From Chloroflexota bacterium (GTDB lineage Bacteria > Chloroflexota > Chloroflexia > QHBQ01 > JADMIH01), in contig JADMIH010000099.1 of the NCBI GenBank assembly GCA_015478675.1, positions 1-14,312 of the forward strand: 14,312 bases of DNA. Reading direction: 5' to 3'. The notes under the pieces are model-generated. The model had not been told where the DNA came from and did no database searches. It was given only the letters and a program-made list of their open reading frames with translations. Both the position numbers and the translations under genes were made by a program. Positions 1-11,555 of the stretch are shown here, in pieces. Numbering within the stretch: the first letter of the stretch is position 1; each line of letters starts with the position of its first letter.

Positions 1-69
1 TGCTTGGAATGCTCCCATTATCTCAGACTTTGCCCCCTATCTGAAATGCACCCACCAGGAAAAAAGGTC

Positions 70-98
70 TTGACAGCAGCACGGCCTTATGATATAAT
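70..98 (+). promoter_or_regulatory. Consensus sigma-70-type promoter of rpoBC
   Basis: A TTGACA box at 70-75 and a TATAAT box at 93-98 match the primary sigma-factor consensus at every base and are separated by exactly 17 bp. A TG at 90-91, one base before the -10 box, adds an extended -10 motif, and a run of six A residues at 60-65 sits where an UP-like element would lie. The predicted transcription start is about 105, giving a leader of about 166 nt before rpoB. No coding sequence is recognisable upstream in the window. It is therefore the likely main promoter of rpoB and rpoC. The boxes are seen directly; activity is inferred. Confidence 0.88.
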
Positions 99-271
99 TT
101 CCTGTCCAGGGCAAAAACCCCTTTATATGATACAGCAACAGACGCGAGCATAGTTCTACCTGTCCAGCCAAGCAGCAATGAGGCTGCGTGACGGGAGTTA
201 GCGCTTGTGTCTCTTTTGCTGTCTTCCGAGCGTTGTGCTGAGTATTTAGAGTTTAACAGGAGCCACCAATT
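99..271 (+). promoter_or_regulatory. rpoB 5' leader with repeated CCTGTCCAG motif and ribosome binding site
   Basis: This is the untranslated leader between the promoter and rpoB. The 9-mer CCTGTCCAG occurs at 101-109, over the predicted start site, and again at 159-167. The first copy forms a short palindrome (CCTG-TC-CAGG). Two mutually exclusive short helices are possible around 165-187: CAGCC (165-169) with GGCTG (182-186), or GCAGC (172-176) with GCTGC (183-187). A clear Shine-Dalgarno AGGAG at 258-262 lies 9 nt before the ATG. I recognise no riboswitch or ribosomal-protein binding site, so any regulatory role is speculative. Confidence 0.5.
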
Positions 272-3200
272 ATGACTACAGCCATCCGCCCGCAGAACGC
301 CCCTACGTTCTCACCCCGCACCGAGGAAGAGCAGTTCGCATCGGTAGGTCGCCGTAACTTCGGCAAGATACCCTCCGTCATGCCTATGCCTAACCTTATA
401 CAAATACAGGTAGACTCGTTCGACTGGTTCAAGAACCAGGGCTTACAAGAACTTTTCGAAGAGATCTCGCCTATCACTGACTTCACGGGCAAAAATATGG
501 AACTGCGCTTCCTCGATTATCACTTCGGGGAGCCGCGCTACTCTGTGCTTGAGTGCCGCCAGCGCGACATGACCTATGCCGCCCCACTGCGCGTGCGTGT
601 ACAGCTACTTATAAAAGAAACGGGCGAAATAAAAGAATCAGAAATATTCATGGGCGATTTTCCGCTCATGACCGAAACCGGTACATTCGTCATCAACGGC
701 GCTGAGCGCGTCGTGGTGTCGCAGCTTGTTCGCTCGCCGGGTGTTTACTTTACCGCAGCCGAGGATACGAACACAGGCCGCCAGCTTTTCGGGGCCAAGC
801 TGATCCCTAATCGAGGTGCATGGCTTGAGTTTGAAAGCTCCAACAAAGATGTGCTGTCGGTCAAGGTAGACCGCAAGCGCAAAATCCCCGTGACCATCCT
901 CCTCCGCTCTATCGGCTATGCTGAGGATGATCAGCTGATGGAGCTTTTCAAGAAAGCCAACAACAACCCCGACCACAACTATATCAAGTCAACTATAGAC
1001 AAGGATAGCACTCACTCGCAGGAAGAGGCTGTAATCGAGTTTTACAAGAGGCTGCGCCCAGGCGACCCCCCTACCAAGGATAACGCTGAAAGCCTGCTCA
1101 ACTCCCTGCTCTTTAATGCTCGCCGCTACGACCTGGCGAAGGTTGGCCGTTACAAGCTGAACAAACGCCTCGGCCTTGATGTAGACCTCGACAAGCGAAC
1201 GCTCACCAAAGAAGACCTGCTCCGCATAGTGGAGCACATTATCGAGCTTAACAACCTGGAGCTTGACCCGACAAAGTTTGTCCGCCCTGATGATATTGAC
1301 CACCTGGGCAACCGCCGAGTGCGTGCGGTAGGCGAGCTAATTCAGGCGCAGTTCCGCGTCGGCCTCCTTCGCATGGAGCGCGTGATCAAAGAGCGCATGT
1401 CTATACAGGACCCGGAGACGGCATCACCTGGCGCGCTGATCAACATCCGCCCTGTGGTGGCTGCAATGCGCGAGTTCTTCGGAGGTTCACAGCTTTCGCA
1501 GTTCATGGACCAGACGAACCCACTCTCAGAGCTAAATCATAAGCGCCGCCTCTCAGCTCTCGGCCCCGGCGGCCTCTCACGCGACCGCGCAGGTTTCGAT
1601 GTGCGTGACGTGCATGAGAGCCACTATGGTCGTATCTGCCCGGTGGAGACACCCGAAGGCCCGAATATCGGCCTTATCGGCTCGCTCGCGACCTATGCCC
1701 GCATCAATGAGTTCGGCTTCATAGAGACGCCTTATCGCCGCGTAGCCAACACCGTAAACAACGAAGTTGACGCTCTTGTCGGCCATATCCTGCGCGAAGA
1801 TGTCGAAGACAAGTCAGGTAAACCCATAGGCACGGCAGGCACTCTCATAACAGCGGAGCTGGCTAAAAAGCTGGCTAAGACAGACCTTGCACGCGTAAAG
1901 GTGAAGCCGAGGGTCACAGACGAGATCGTCTATCTTTCAGCAGACGTGGAGGATAACTACATCGTCGTGCAGGCAAACGCCCGTGTTGACGAAACAGACC
2001 ACTTCAAGGATCGCAGTGTAACGGTGCGACACCACCAGCAGTTTCTCCAGGAGAACGTTGACCGTGTGGACTATATGGACGTGTCGCCCAAGCAGGTGGT
2101 GTCGGTAGCGACGGCGTTGATACCCTTCCTGGAGCACGACGACGCAAACCGCGCCTTGATGGGCGCTAACATGCAGCGTCAGGCTGTGCCGTTGCTCCTG
2201 CCGCGCTCACCTATCGTGGGCACCGGCATCGAGTGGCAGGCAGCACGCGACTCCGGTCAGGTGGTGCTAGCACGCCAGCCGGGTGTGGTCGCAAGCGCCG
2301 AAGCCAATCGCATAGTTATCCGAGACGATGAAGGGCAAGAGCACGAGTACTTTATGCAGAAGTTTGTTCGCTCCAACCAGGACACCTGCATCAATCAGCG
2401 GCCCATAGTGGCCGCCGGCGATCGTGTCCTATTGGGCGATGCTCTGGCCGACTCCTCGTCAACTGAGATGGGCGAACTGGCCCTCGGCCAGAATATCCTG
2501 GTGGCCTTCATGAGCTTCGAGGGTGGCAACTTCGAAGACGCTATCATAATCTCGCAGAGGCTCGTCCAGGACGATGTCTTTACATCTATCCACATCGAGA
2601 AGTACGAGGTGGAAGCACGCGAGACAAAGCTGGGGCCTGAAGAGATAACACGCGACATACCGAACGTCGGCGAGGACTCGCTGAAGAACCTGGACGAGCG
2701 CGGTATCATATATGTAGGCGCGGAAGTGACCGCTAACGACATCCTGGTGGGCAAGATCACTCCCAAGGGAGAGACCGAGCTTACTCCTGAAGAGCGCCTG
2801 CTGAGGGCTATCTTCGGTGAGAAGGCACGCGAAGTAAAAGACACTTCGTTGAGAGTGCCCCACGGCGTTCGCGGCAAGGTGATTGACGTGAAAGTCTTCT
2901 CCCGCGCCAACAACGACGAGCTTCCAGCGGGCGTGAGCCAGATGGTGCGCGCCTCTATCGCCCAGAAGCGCAAGATTAGCGTGGGCGACAAAATGGCCGG
3001 GCGGCATGGCAACAAAGGCGTTATATCGCGCATCCTCCCTCCAGAGGATATGCCTTTCCTGCCGGACGGAACACCTGTAGATATTATCCTCAACCCGCTC
3101 GGTGTGCCTCACCGTATGAACATCGGGCAGATTCTGGAGACACACCTCGGCTGGGCCGCTGAAAAGCTTGGCTACAAGGTTGCGACCCCCGTCTTCGATG

Positions 3201-3769
3201 GGGCAAGTGAAGAGGCTATTCACAACGAGTTGGAGCGAGCCGGGTTGCCCCGCGACGGCAAAGTAGAGTTGTACGATGGGCGTACCGGCGAAAAGTTCGA
3301 CAATCCGGTGACTGTGGGGCAGATTTATATGCTCAAGCTGGCCCACCTTGTCGAGGACAAAATCCACGCAAGGTCCACAGGCCCCTACAGCCTGGTAACT
3401 CAGCAGCCGCTGGGTGGCAAGGCGCAGTTCGGTGGGCAGCGCTTCGGCGAGATGGAAGTCTGGGCGCTGGAAGCTTACGGCGCTGCGCATACACTACAGG
3501 AAATGCTCACCGTCAAGTCGGACGATGTGATGGGCCGCGTGAAGACTTACGAGGCAATAGTCAAGGGCGAGAACATCATGGAAGCGGGGGTGCCGGAGTC
3601 GTTCAAGGTGCTTGTAAAAGAGCTACAGTCCCTCGGCCTGAACGTCGAAGTGCTGACCCAGGACGACATGCCCGTCGCCCTCGCCGATGATGCCGCCGGT
3701 GATATGCTCTCCGAACTGGAAGGCATCAACCTGAGCGGCTTCGAGGCCGACGAGCGAGACCGCGTCTAA
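272..3769 (+). CDS. rpoB: DNA-directed RNA polymerase subunit beta
   Basis: Encodes the 1165-residue beta subunit of RNA polymerase, which with beta-prime forms the catalytic cleft and holds the RNA-DNA hybrid. The length is close to compact beta subunits such as that of Bacillus, and no large E. coli-type insertions are evident. The rifampicin-pocket region is highly conserved around residues 405-450. It has Asp413, His423 and Ser428 at the positions of E. coli 516, 526 and 531, and Thr at the position of E. coli Asn518. The invariant lysines of the [12 protein letters not shown] motif are Lys907 and Lys915, equivalent to E. coli 1065 and 1073. The C-terminal clamp-binding part runs through the [20 protein letters not shown] motif to a short acidic end. 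AGGAG 9 nt upstream supports this start. rpoC follows 129 bp downstream, so co-transcription is very likely. There is no sign of a frameshift or degeneration. Confidence 0.98.
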   Translation: MTTAIRPQNAPTFSPRTEEEQFASVGRRNFGKIPSVMPMPNLIQIQVDSFDWFKNQGLQELFEEISPITDFTGKNMELRFLDYHFGEPRYSVLECRQRDMTYAAPLRVRVQLLIKETGEIKESEIFMGDFPLMTETGTFVINGAERVVVSQLVRSPGVYFTAAEDTNTGRQLFGAKLIPNRGAWLEFESSNKDVLSVKVDRKRKIPVTILLRSIGYAEDDQLMELFKKANNNPDHNYIKSTIDKDSTHSQEEAVIEFYKRLRPGDPPTKDNAESLLNSLLFNARRYDLAKVGRYKLNKRLGLDVDLDKRTLTKEDLLRIVEHIIELNNLELDPTKFVRPDDIDHLGNRRVRAVGELIQAQFRVGLLRMERVIKERMSIQDPETASPGALINIRPVVAAMREFFGGSQLSQFMDQTNPLSELNHKRRLSALGPGGLSRDRAGFDVRDVHESHYGRICPVETPEGPNIGLIGSLATYARINEFGFIETPYRRVANTVNNEVDALVGHILREDVEDKSGKPIGTAGTLITAELAKKLAKTDLARVKVKPRVTDEIVYLSADVEDNYIVVQANARVDETDHFKDRSVTVRHHQQFLQENVDRVDYMDVSPKQVVSVATALIPFLEHDDANRALMGANMQRQAVPLLLPRSPIVGTGIEWQAARDSGQVVLARQPGVVASAEANRIVIRDDEGQEHEYFMQKFVRSNQDTCINQRPIVAAGDRVLLGDALADSSSTEMGELALGQNILVAFMSFEGGNFEDAIIISQRLVQDDVFTSIHIEKYEVEARETKLGPEEITRDIPNVGEDSLKNLDERGIIYVGAEVTANDILVGKITPKGETELTPEERLLRAIFGEKAREVKDTSLRVPHGVRGKVIDVKVFSRANNDELPAGVSQMVRASIAQKRKISVGDKMAGRHGNKGVISRILPPEDMPFLPDGTPVDIILNPLGVPHRMNIGQILETHLGWAAEKLGYKVATPVFDGASEEAIHNELERAGLPRDGKVELYDGRTGEKFDNPVTVGQIYMLKLAHLVEDKIHARSTGPYSLVTQQPLGGKAQFGGQRFGEMEVWALEAYGAAHTLQEMLTVKSDDVMGRVKTYEAIVKGENIMEAGVPESFKVLVKELQSLGLNVEVLTQDDMPVALADDAAGDMLSELEGINLSGFEADERDRV

Positions 3770-3778
3770 CGACGAATT

Positions 3779-3864
3779 TATGAATCAGTAATTATGAATT
3801 AGTAATTATGAATTATCGGTGATGTGATTAGCAGGTCGAAATTCACAATTACTAATTCATAATT
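3779..3864. repeat. AT-rich 14-bp tandem repeat and 25-bp inverted repeat in the rpoB-rpoC spacer
   Basis: Immediately after rpoB there are about 2.7 tandem copies of a 14-bp unit of the form TATGAATYAGTAAT (3779-3816). The block 3790-3814 recurs as an inverted copy at 3840-3864 with a single mismatch over 25 bp and a 25-nt loop between the arms. The composition is far more AT-rich than the genes on either side. It resembles dispersed palindromic or MITE-like repeats seen in other bacterial genomes, though no transposase or clear target duplication is visible. Transcribed as RNA it would fold into a long, weak AU hairpin between the two polymerase genes. It lacks the GC stem plus U-tract of a terminator. 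Confidence 0.85.
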
Positions 3865-3878
3865 CCGCCTGCGGCGGA
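3864..3878 (+). promoter_or_regulatory. Small GC hairpin before the rpoC ribosome binding site
   Basis: TCCGCC (3864-3869) pairs perfectly with GGCGGA (3873-3878) across a TGC loop, giving a 6-bp stem directly abutting the AT-rich inverted repeat. It ends 10 nt before the Shine-Dalgarno GGAGG at 3889-3893, so it should not mask ribosome entry. No U-tract follows, so it is not a canonical terminator. It could be an mRNA-stabilising structure or part of the same repeat element. Confidence 0.5.
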
Positions 3879-3898
3879 GTAGTTTCCCGGAGGGGTAG

Positions 3899-8596
<4,698 letters not shown>

Positions 8597-8659
8597 AAGA
8601 TACATAGCCGAGGCTTCACATTCCTGACCTGATTATCGAGGGAAGCAAGAAGATCTAAA

Positions 8660-8707
8660 GCTGAAACAAAGACACAGCCTCATTGTGGGCTGTGTCTTTG
8701 TTTTAGC
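8660..8707. terminator. Bidirectional intrinsic terminator between rpoC and the small membrane protein gene
   Basis: A 20-bp stem pairs 8660-8679 with 8688-8707 around an 8-nt loop (TCATTGTG). All pairs are Watson-Crick except one G-T. The core of the stem is GACACAGCC with GGCTGTGTC. The right side runs into TTTGTTTT, and the reverse complement also ends in a T-rich run. The stem can therefore terminate rpoC on the plus strand and the convergent gene at 8764-9063 on the minus strand. It lies 64 nt after the rpoC stop codon. Confidence 0.9.
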
Positions 8708-8763
8708 AAGGGAAAGCTCTCGCTGTGCGTAGTGAGCCAAAGGCAGGCGAGGCGCATCGGCGC

Positions 8764-9063
8764 TCACTTACCTGGGTCTGTCATATCGAGGTGAACTACC
8801 CAGCGAAGAAAGAGAGTGCCCAGCAGAACCAGTATCATGAGAATAACCGCTAGTATGGCGAGTAGAGCGGTCCCAAAAGTTCCGCCCGGCGTAAAAAAGA
8901 TCGAGATGAGCCAGGCGGCAGAGAAGTCAACAGCCATGAGAGCGCTGTAGAGGAATGCTGCCCAATCGTTGAAGAAAATCGGGTAAAACTCTCGCCGAAG
9001 CCACCGGCTTATCGCTGCGACCTCTGCCCCAATAAGCAGCAGTAAAAACAGCCATACAAACAT
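8764..9063 (-). CDS. Small three-helix membrane protein of unknown function
   Basis: Encodes a 99-residue hydrophobic protein that I do not recognise. Three membrane segments are predicted at about residues 2-19, 33-56 and 61-87, joined by a basic loop (RWLRREFY) and a short Pro/Gly turn (FFTPGG). The C-terminus is short and polar. There is no catalytic or metal-binding motif. The start is set at 9063 because a strong AAGGAGG lies 8 nt upstream on the minus strand. The in-frame ATG two codons earlier sits only 2 nt from that site, and one further upstream (9108) would place the ribosome binding site inside the gene. It converges on rpoC across the shared terminator and diverges from the glycosyltransferase gene. 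Real expression is likely from the ribosome binding site and hydrophobic pattern. Confidence 0.75.
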   Translation of the reverse strand: MFVWLFLLLLIGAEVAAISRWLRREFYPIFFNDWAAFLYSALMAVDFSAAWLISIFFTPGGTFGTALLAILAVILMILVLLGTLFLRWVVHLDMTDPGK

Positions 9064-9186
9064 CGCCATCCCCTCCTTTCTCAGGTTGCTGAAGTTAACA
9101 CACAGCACAACTCTATTCGGTTCAGCCCTTTTGTGCCTGGTTCATAGTAAAGAGGGTTCAGCGCGATTGCTTCCTGCCTCGTACTC

Positions 9187-11106
9187 ATGCTAGAATCAGC
9201 GTGCGCCTACGATAGCACTCTGGGATTGCGGTTGCAGTTACGAAGAGAAACCAGGTGTGGTCTGGAGATAGTTTATGTTGACGTGCTTTTGCAAGTGACG
9301 CATACCTTTGGCGATAAGCAAGCTCGCGCCCTGGCGACGTGGCCGGCGCTCGCCCTTGTTCTGCTCATGGGCGCATGGCTGCGGGTCGGTAGCCACAACT
9401 GGGACCAGGGCAAGAGCCTGAACGTTGATGAATACCGCATAACCAAGCTGACCATTCAGAGGGTGCAGATACCGCCCGGCACTTCACTTTCGACGCTTTT
9501 CGACCCCCAGAGCAGCCCAATGAACCCCCGCGCCGACGGCACAGAATACCCATATGGCACTCTTCCTCTCTATCTGGGCAAAGCCGCCAGCACGCTAGCC
9601 TTCGTGACTACAGGTGATCGGTATTTTGCGAGCTTCAACGGCACGCAACAGACGGGGCGCGTTCTCTCAGGGCTGCTCGATACGCTTGTTGCGCTGGTGA
9701 TTTTCTTTGTCGGCAAGCGCGTTTGGGGCGCTGGCGTGGGGCTTGTGGCAGCCGCCTTTTATGCGCTTGCCGCGCTGCCGATTCAGATAGGCCACTTCTA
9801 TATCTCCGATGGCTTCATGAGCGCCGCGATGTCGGTCGTCTTGCTCTGTAGCGTTATCTACTACCAGAGTGGGAAGGTGTGGGCACTGGGGCTTGCAGGG
9901 CTCTTCTCAGGGCTGGCGCTCGCATGCAAGCTAAGCGCGGTGCCTGTGCTTGTGCTTGTAGCGGGCGCTGCGCTTGGGCGATGGCTCATTGAGCGGCGGC
10001 ATCCTGGCGCAAGCCAGAGTCGCCTGAGATTGCCTTTGCTCCTGGGAATGGCGGGTGCGGGCGTTGCCGCCGGTCTCTTCGCCGGCGACCCCTTTGCGCT
10101 GCTTGATGCGCCTACTTACCTCAAGCAGTTGAATGAGCAGGCAACAATCCAGGCTGGAGCTAACGACCAGTGGTTTACCCGCAAGTATGTCGGCACATGG
10201 CCCGTGCTCTATCCCTGGTCGCAGCTACTGATCGGCGTTGGACCGCTTGTGGGGCTGGCAGGCACAGCAGGGGTAGTATGGGGCTGTAGGCGTTTGTGGC
10301 GAGAAGGTAAATGGGCCGGGGGTCTGCTACTGCTGGGTGGTGTGTCATACTTCGCATCTGTAGCGTTCCTGGAAGCTAAATGGGTGCGATATCTGCTGCC
10401 CGTGGCTCCCTACCTTTGTCTATTCGCCGCGTCTTTCACTCTTTGGTTGGCCGGCAGGTTGGCGCGAAACAGTAGCAAGCTTCTTCTGCCTCTACAGTTA
10501 GCAATCCTGGGCCTACTGCTGGTGCCCGCACTGCTCGAAGCGCTGGCAGTCAATGCCATATACCTGGGGCAGCACACCCAGGTCAAAGCTTCGCGTTGGA
10601 TATACGATTATGTGCCGCCGGGAAGCAGCATCGGGCTGGAGACGACTGCTCAGCAGATGCCACTCTCCATTCCTGGCGAGCTTGACCCTGAGAAGGCGTA
10701 CAAGCTGGTTAGCTGGGACCCACTGGCGGATAGGCCAGGCGAGGAAACATCAGCCACTTTACGTGCGGAGTTGGGGAACGCTGACTACCTGGTGATTGAT
10801 GCAACACAGTCCTATCGTACGGTGCCACACCTCCCATGGCGGTATCCTGTGCAAATCCGCTATTATCAGCTACTATTTAGCGGAGAGCTGGGCTTCGACA
10901 TGGCTTACGCCTCGAAGTCTTACCCCACCATCTTTGGCGTTCAGATTCCCGATGACAACGGCTGGGTAGACGCCTCCTACATGGACTCCAGCCACCCACC
11001 TATCTACATCTTCAAGAAGCAGCGTACCTTGAGCGATGCACAGTGGACTCTCCTCTTTGCGAATGCAGTAAAACAGCCATCAGTGGCGACCCGGCACGCG
11101 CCGTAG
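9187..11106 (+). CDS. Polytopic membrane glycosyltransferase, GT39/PMT-ArnT-like
   Basis: Encodes up to 639 residues with roughly 11 transmembrane helices, the first at about 49-68, and a C-terminal non-membrane domain from about residue 465. The first extracytoplasmic loop contains Asp81-Glu82 (NVDEYRI). This acidic pair is characteristic of GT-C lipid-phosphate-sugar transferases of the PMT, ArnT and GT39/GT83 type. Other family-like features are a long hydrophobic core, the segment GLALACKLSAVPVL, and the passage ASRWIYDYVPPGSSIGLET at the start of the C-terminal domain. By family it would move a sugar from a polyprenyl-phosphate donor to a protein or glycolipid on the outer face of the membrane. 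Substrate and sugar are unknown. The start is uncertain. No Shine-Dalgarno precedes the ATG at 9187, and the residues before the first helix look unconserved. GTG at 9283 is a possible alternative. A minus-strand gene lies divergently upstream. Confidence 0.78.
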   Translation: MLESACAYDSTLGLRLQLRRETRCGLEIVYVDVLLQVTHTFGDKQARALATWPALALVLLMGAWLRVGSHNWDQGKSLNVDEYRITKLTIQRVQIPPGTSLSTLFDPQSSPMNPRADGTEYPYGTLPLYLGKAASTLAFVTTGDRYFASFNGTQQTGRVLSGLLDTLVALVIFFVGKRVWGAGVGLVAAAFYALAALPIQIGHFYISDGFMSAAMSVVLLCSVIYYQSGKVWALGLAGLFSGLALACKLSAVPVLVLVAGAALGRWLIERRHPGASQSRLRLPLLLGMAGAGVAAGLFAGDPFALLDAPTYLKQLNEQATIQAGANDQWFTRKYVGTWPVLYPWSQLLIGVGPLVGLAGTAGVVWGCRRLWREGKWAGGLLLLGGVSYFASVAFLEAKWVRYLLPVAPYLCLFAASFTLWLAGRLARNSSKLLLPLQLAILGLLLVPALLEALAVNAIYLGQHTQVKASRWIYDYVPPGSSIGLETTAQQMPLSIPGELDPEKAYKLVSWDPLADRPGEETSATLRAELGNADYLVIDATQSYRTVPHLPWRYPVQIRYYQLLFSGELGFDMAYASKSYPTIFGVQIPDDNGWVDASYMDSSHPPIYIFKKQRTLSDAQWTLLFANAVKQPSVATRHAP

Positions 11107-11494
11107 CTTGCTTTGATTTAGTGCTCGCCCCCAATCTCTTGCATTGTTGTAAACTATACTTATGAGGGCCAAGTTTTGCGGATGTGTCAATCCTCCTCAA
11201 CAATTGTTGTACGAAGAGCCCTATCTTCTAACTCTCCTCCTTGTGGGGAGTGGCCCCCGTAGAGGGGTGGGTTTACATAAGTATAGGGGCAAGCGCTTCG
11301 ATTTTGCCAAAATCACCCTCCAAGGGTGACAGCTTGCCCGCATTTGCACCCCTCTCTGCCCCCTGGCGCTTCGTTCCTGAACCATAACCTGCTTCTTTAC
11401 CGTATTCTCTTACATCCTCTTTATAACCCCTTGCTCCATCAAAACCCTACCCTTGAAAGCTCCCATAGGGAAAGGGGCCAGGGCATGCTACGAA
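11107..11494. other. Gene-free region rich in short inverted repeats
   Basis: No convincing gene lies between the glycosyltransferase stop and the downstream terminator. The region is C-rich and pyrimidine-rich on the plus strand. Its notable contents are a 12-bp palindrome CAACAATTGTTG at 11198-11209, an 11-bp inverted pair (CTATACTTATG at 11154-11164 and CATAAGTATAG at 11276-11286), and the nested structure at 11261-11355. The stretch 11356-11490 shows nothing recognisable. A 61-codon plus-strand open frame here (11326-11511) has no ribosome binding site and runs through the terminator, so it is not called. Confidence 0.6.
11261..11355. repeat. Nested inverted-repeat (multi-stem) element
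   Basis: The outer arms AGAGGGGT (11261-11268) and ACCCCTCT (11348-11355) are perfectly complementary. Inside them GGGCAAGC (11287-11294) pairs with GCTTGCCC (11332-11339). Inside that lie two small hairpins side by side: GATTTT-GCC-AAAATC (11300-11314) and TCACCCT-CCA-AGGGTGA (11313-11329), which share two bases. Together they can fold as a branched cruciform or three-way-junction RNA on either strand. It may be a decayed palindromic repeat, a REP/MITE-like element, or a structured RNA. No promoter of quality was found to support the last option. Confidence 0.6.
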
Positions 11495-11526
11495 AAGAGG
11501 AGGAGGCCTGAAGGCCTCCTCCTCTT
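11495..11526 (-). terminator. Intrinsic terminator of the SLH/kelch protein gene
   Basis: A perfect 14-bp stem pairs 11495-11508 with 11513-11526 around a TGAA loop. The arm sequence is AAGAGGAGGAGGCC. Read on the minus strand, the stem is followed by a T-rich run (CTCTTTTCG). It starts 30 nt beyond the stop codon of the minus-strand gene, so it most likely ends that transcript. It could also stop plus-strand readthrough from the glycosyltransferase gene, but the plus-strand tail is a poorer U-tract. Confidence 0.85.
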
Positions 11527-11555
11527 ACTAAGCTAACGGGTAACTATTGGCCGAT

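Noticed and set aside
126..131. TATGAT as a second -10 box in the rpoB leader
   Set aside because: No acceptable -35 hexamer lies 16-18 bp upstream, and the perfect promoter at 70-98 explains transcription.
1..153. Open frame from the window edge to a TAG at 151-153, as a possible tail of an upstream gene
   Set aside because: It runs through the consensus promoter, and the translation (ending MIQQQTRA) resembles nothing I know. A second frame ends at 73. Neither can be supported.
1500..1560. Possible rifampicin-resistant rpoB allele (Thr at the position of E. coli Asn518)
   Set aside because: The main resistance positions (513, 516, 526, 529 and 531 equivalents) carry the wild-type residues, and a Thr at 518 is more likely lineage variation.
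2459..3490. Long minus-strand open frame (343 codons) antisense to rpoB
   Set aside because: It lies wholly within rpoB, has no recognisable domain, and is explained by the GC-rich third positions of rpoB codons; several similar antisense frames occur across rpoB and rpoC.
11155..11160. TATACT as a -10 box for a transcript over the nested repeats
   Set aside because: The hexamers 16-18 bp upstream (around CAATCT) do not resemble a -35 box.
11326..11511. 61-codon plus-strand open frame
   Set aside because: It has no ribosome binding site and low-complexity composition, and it overlaps the multi-stem element and reads through the terminator stem.
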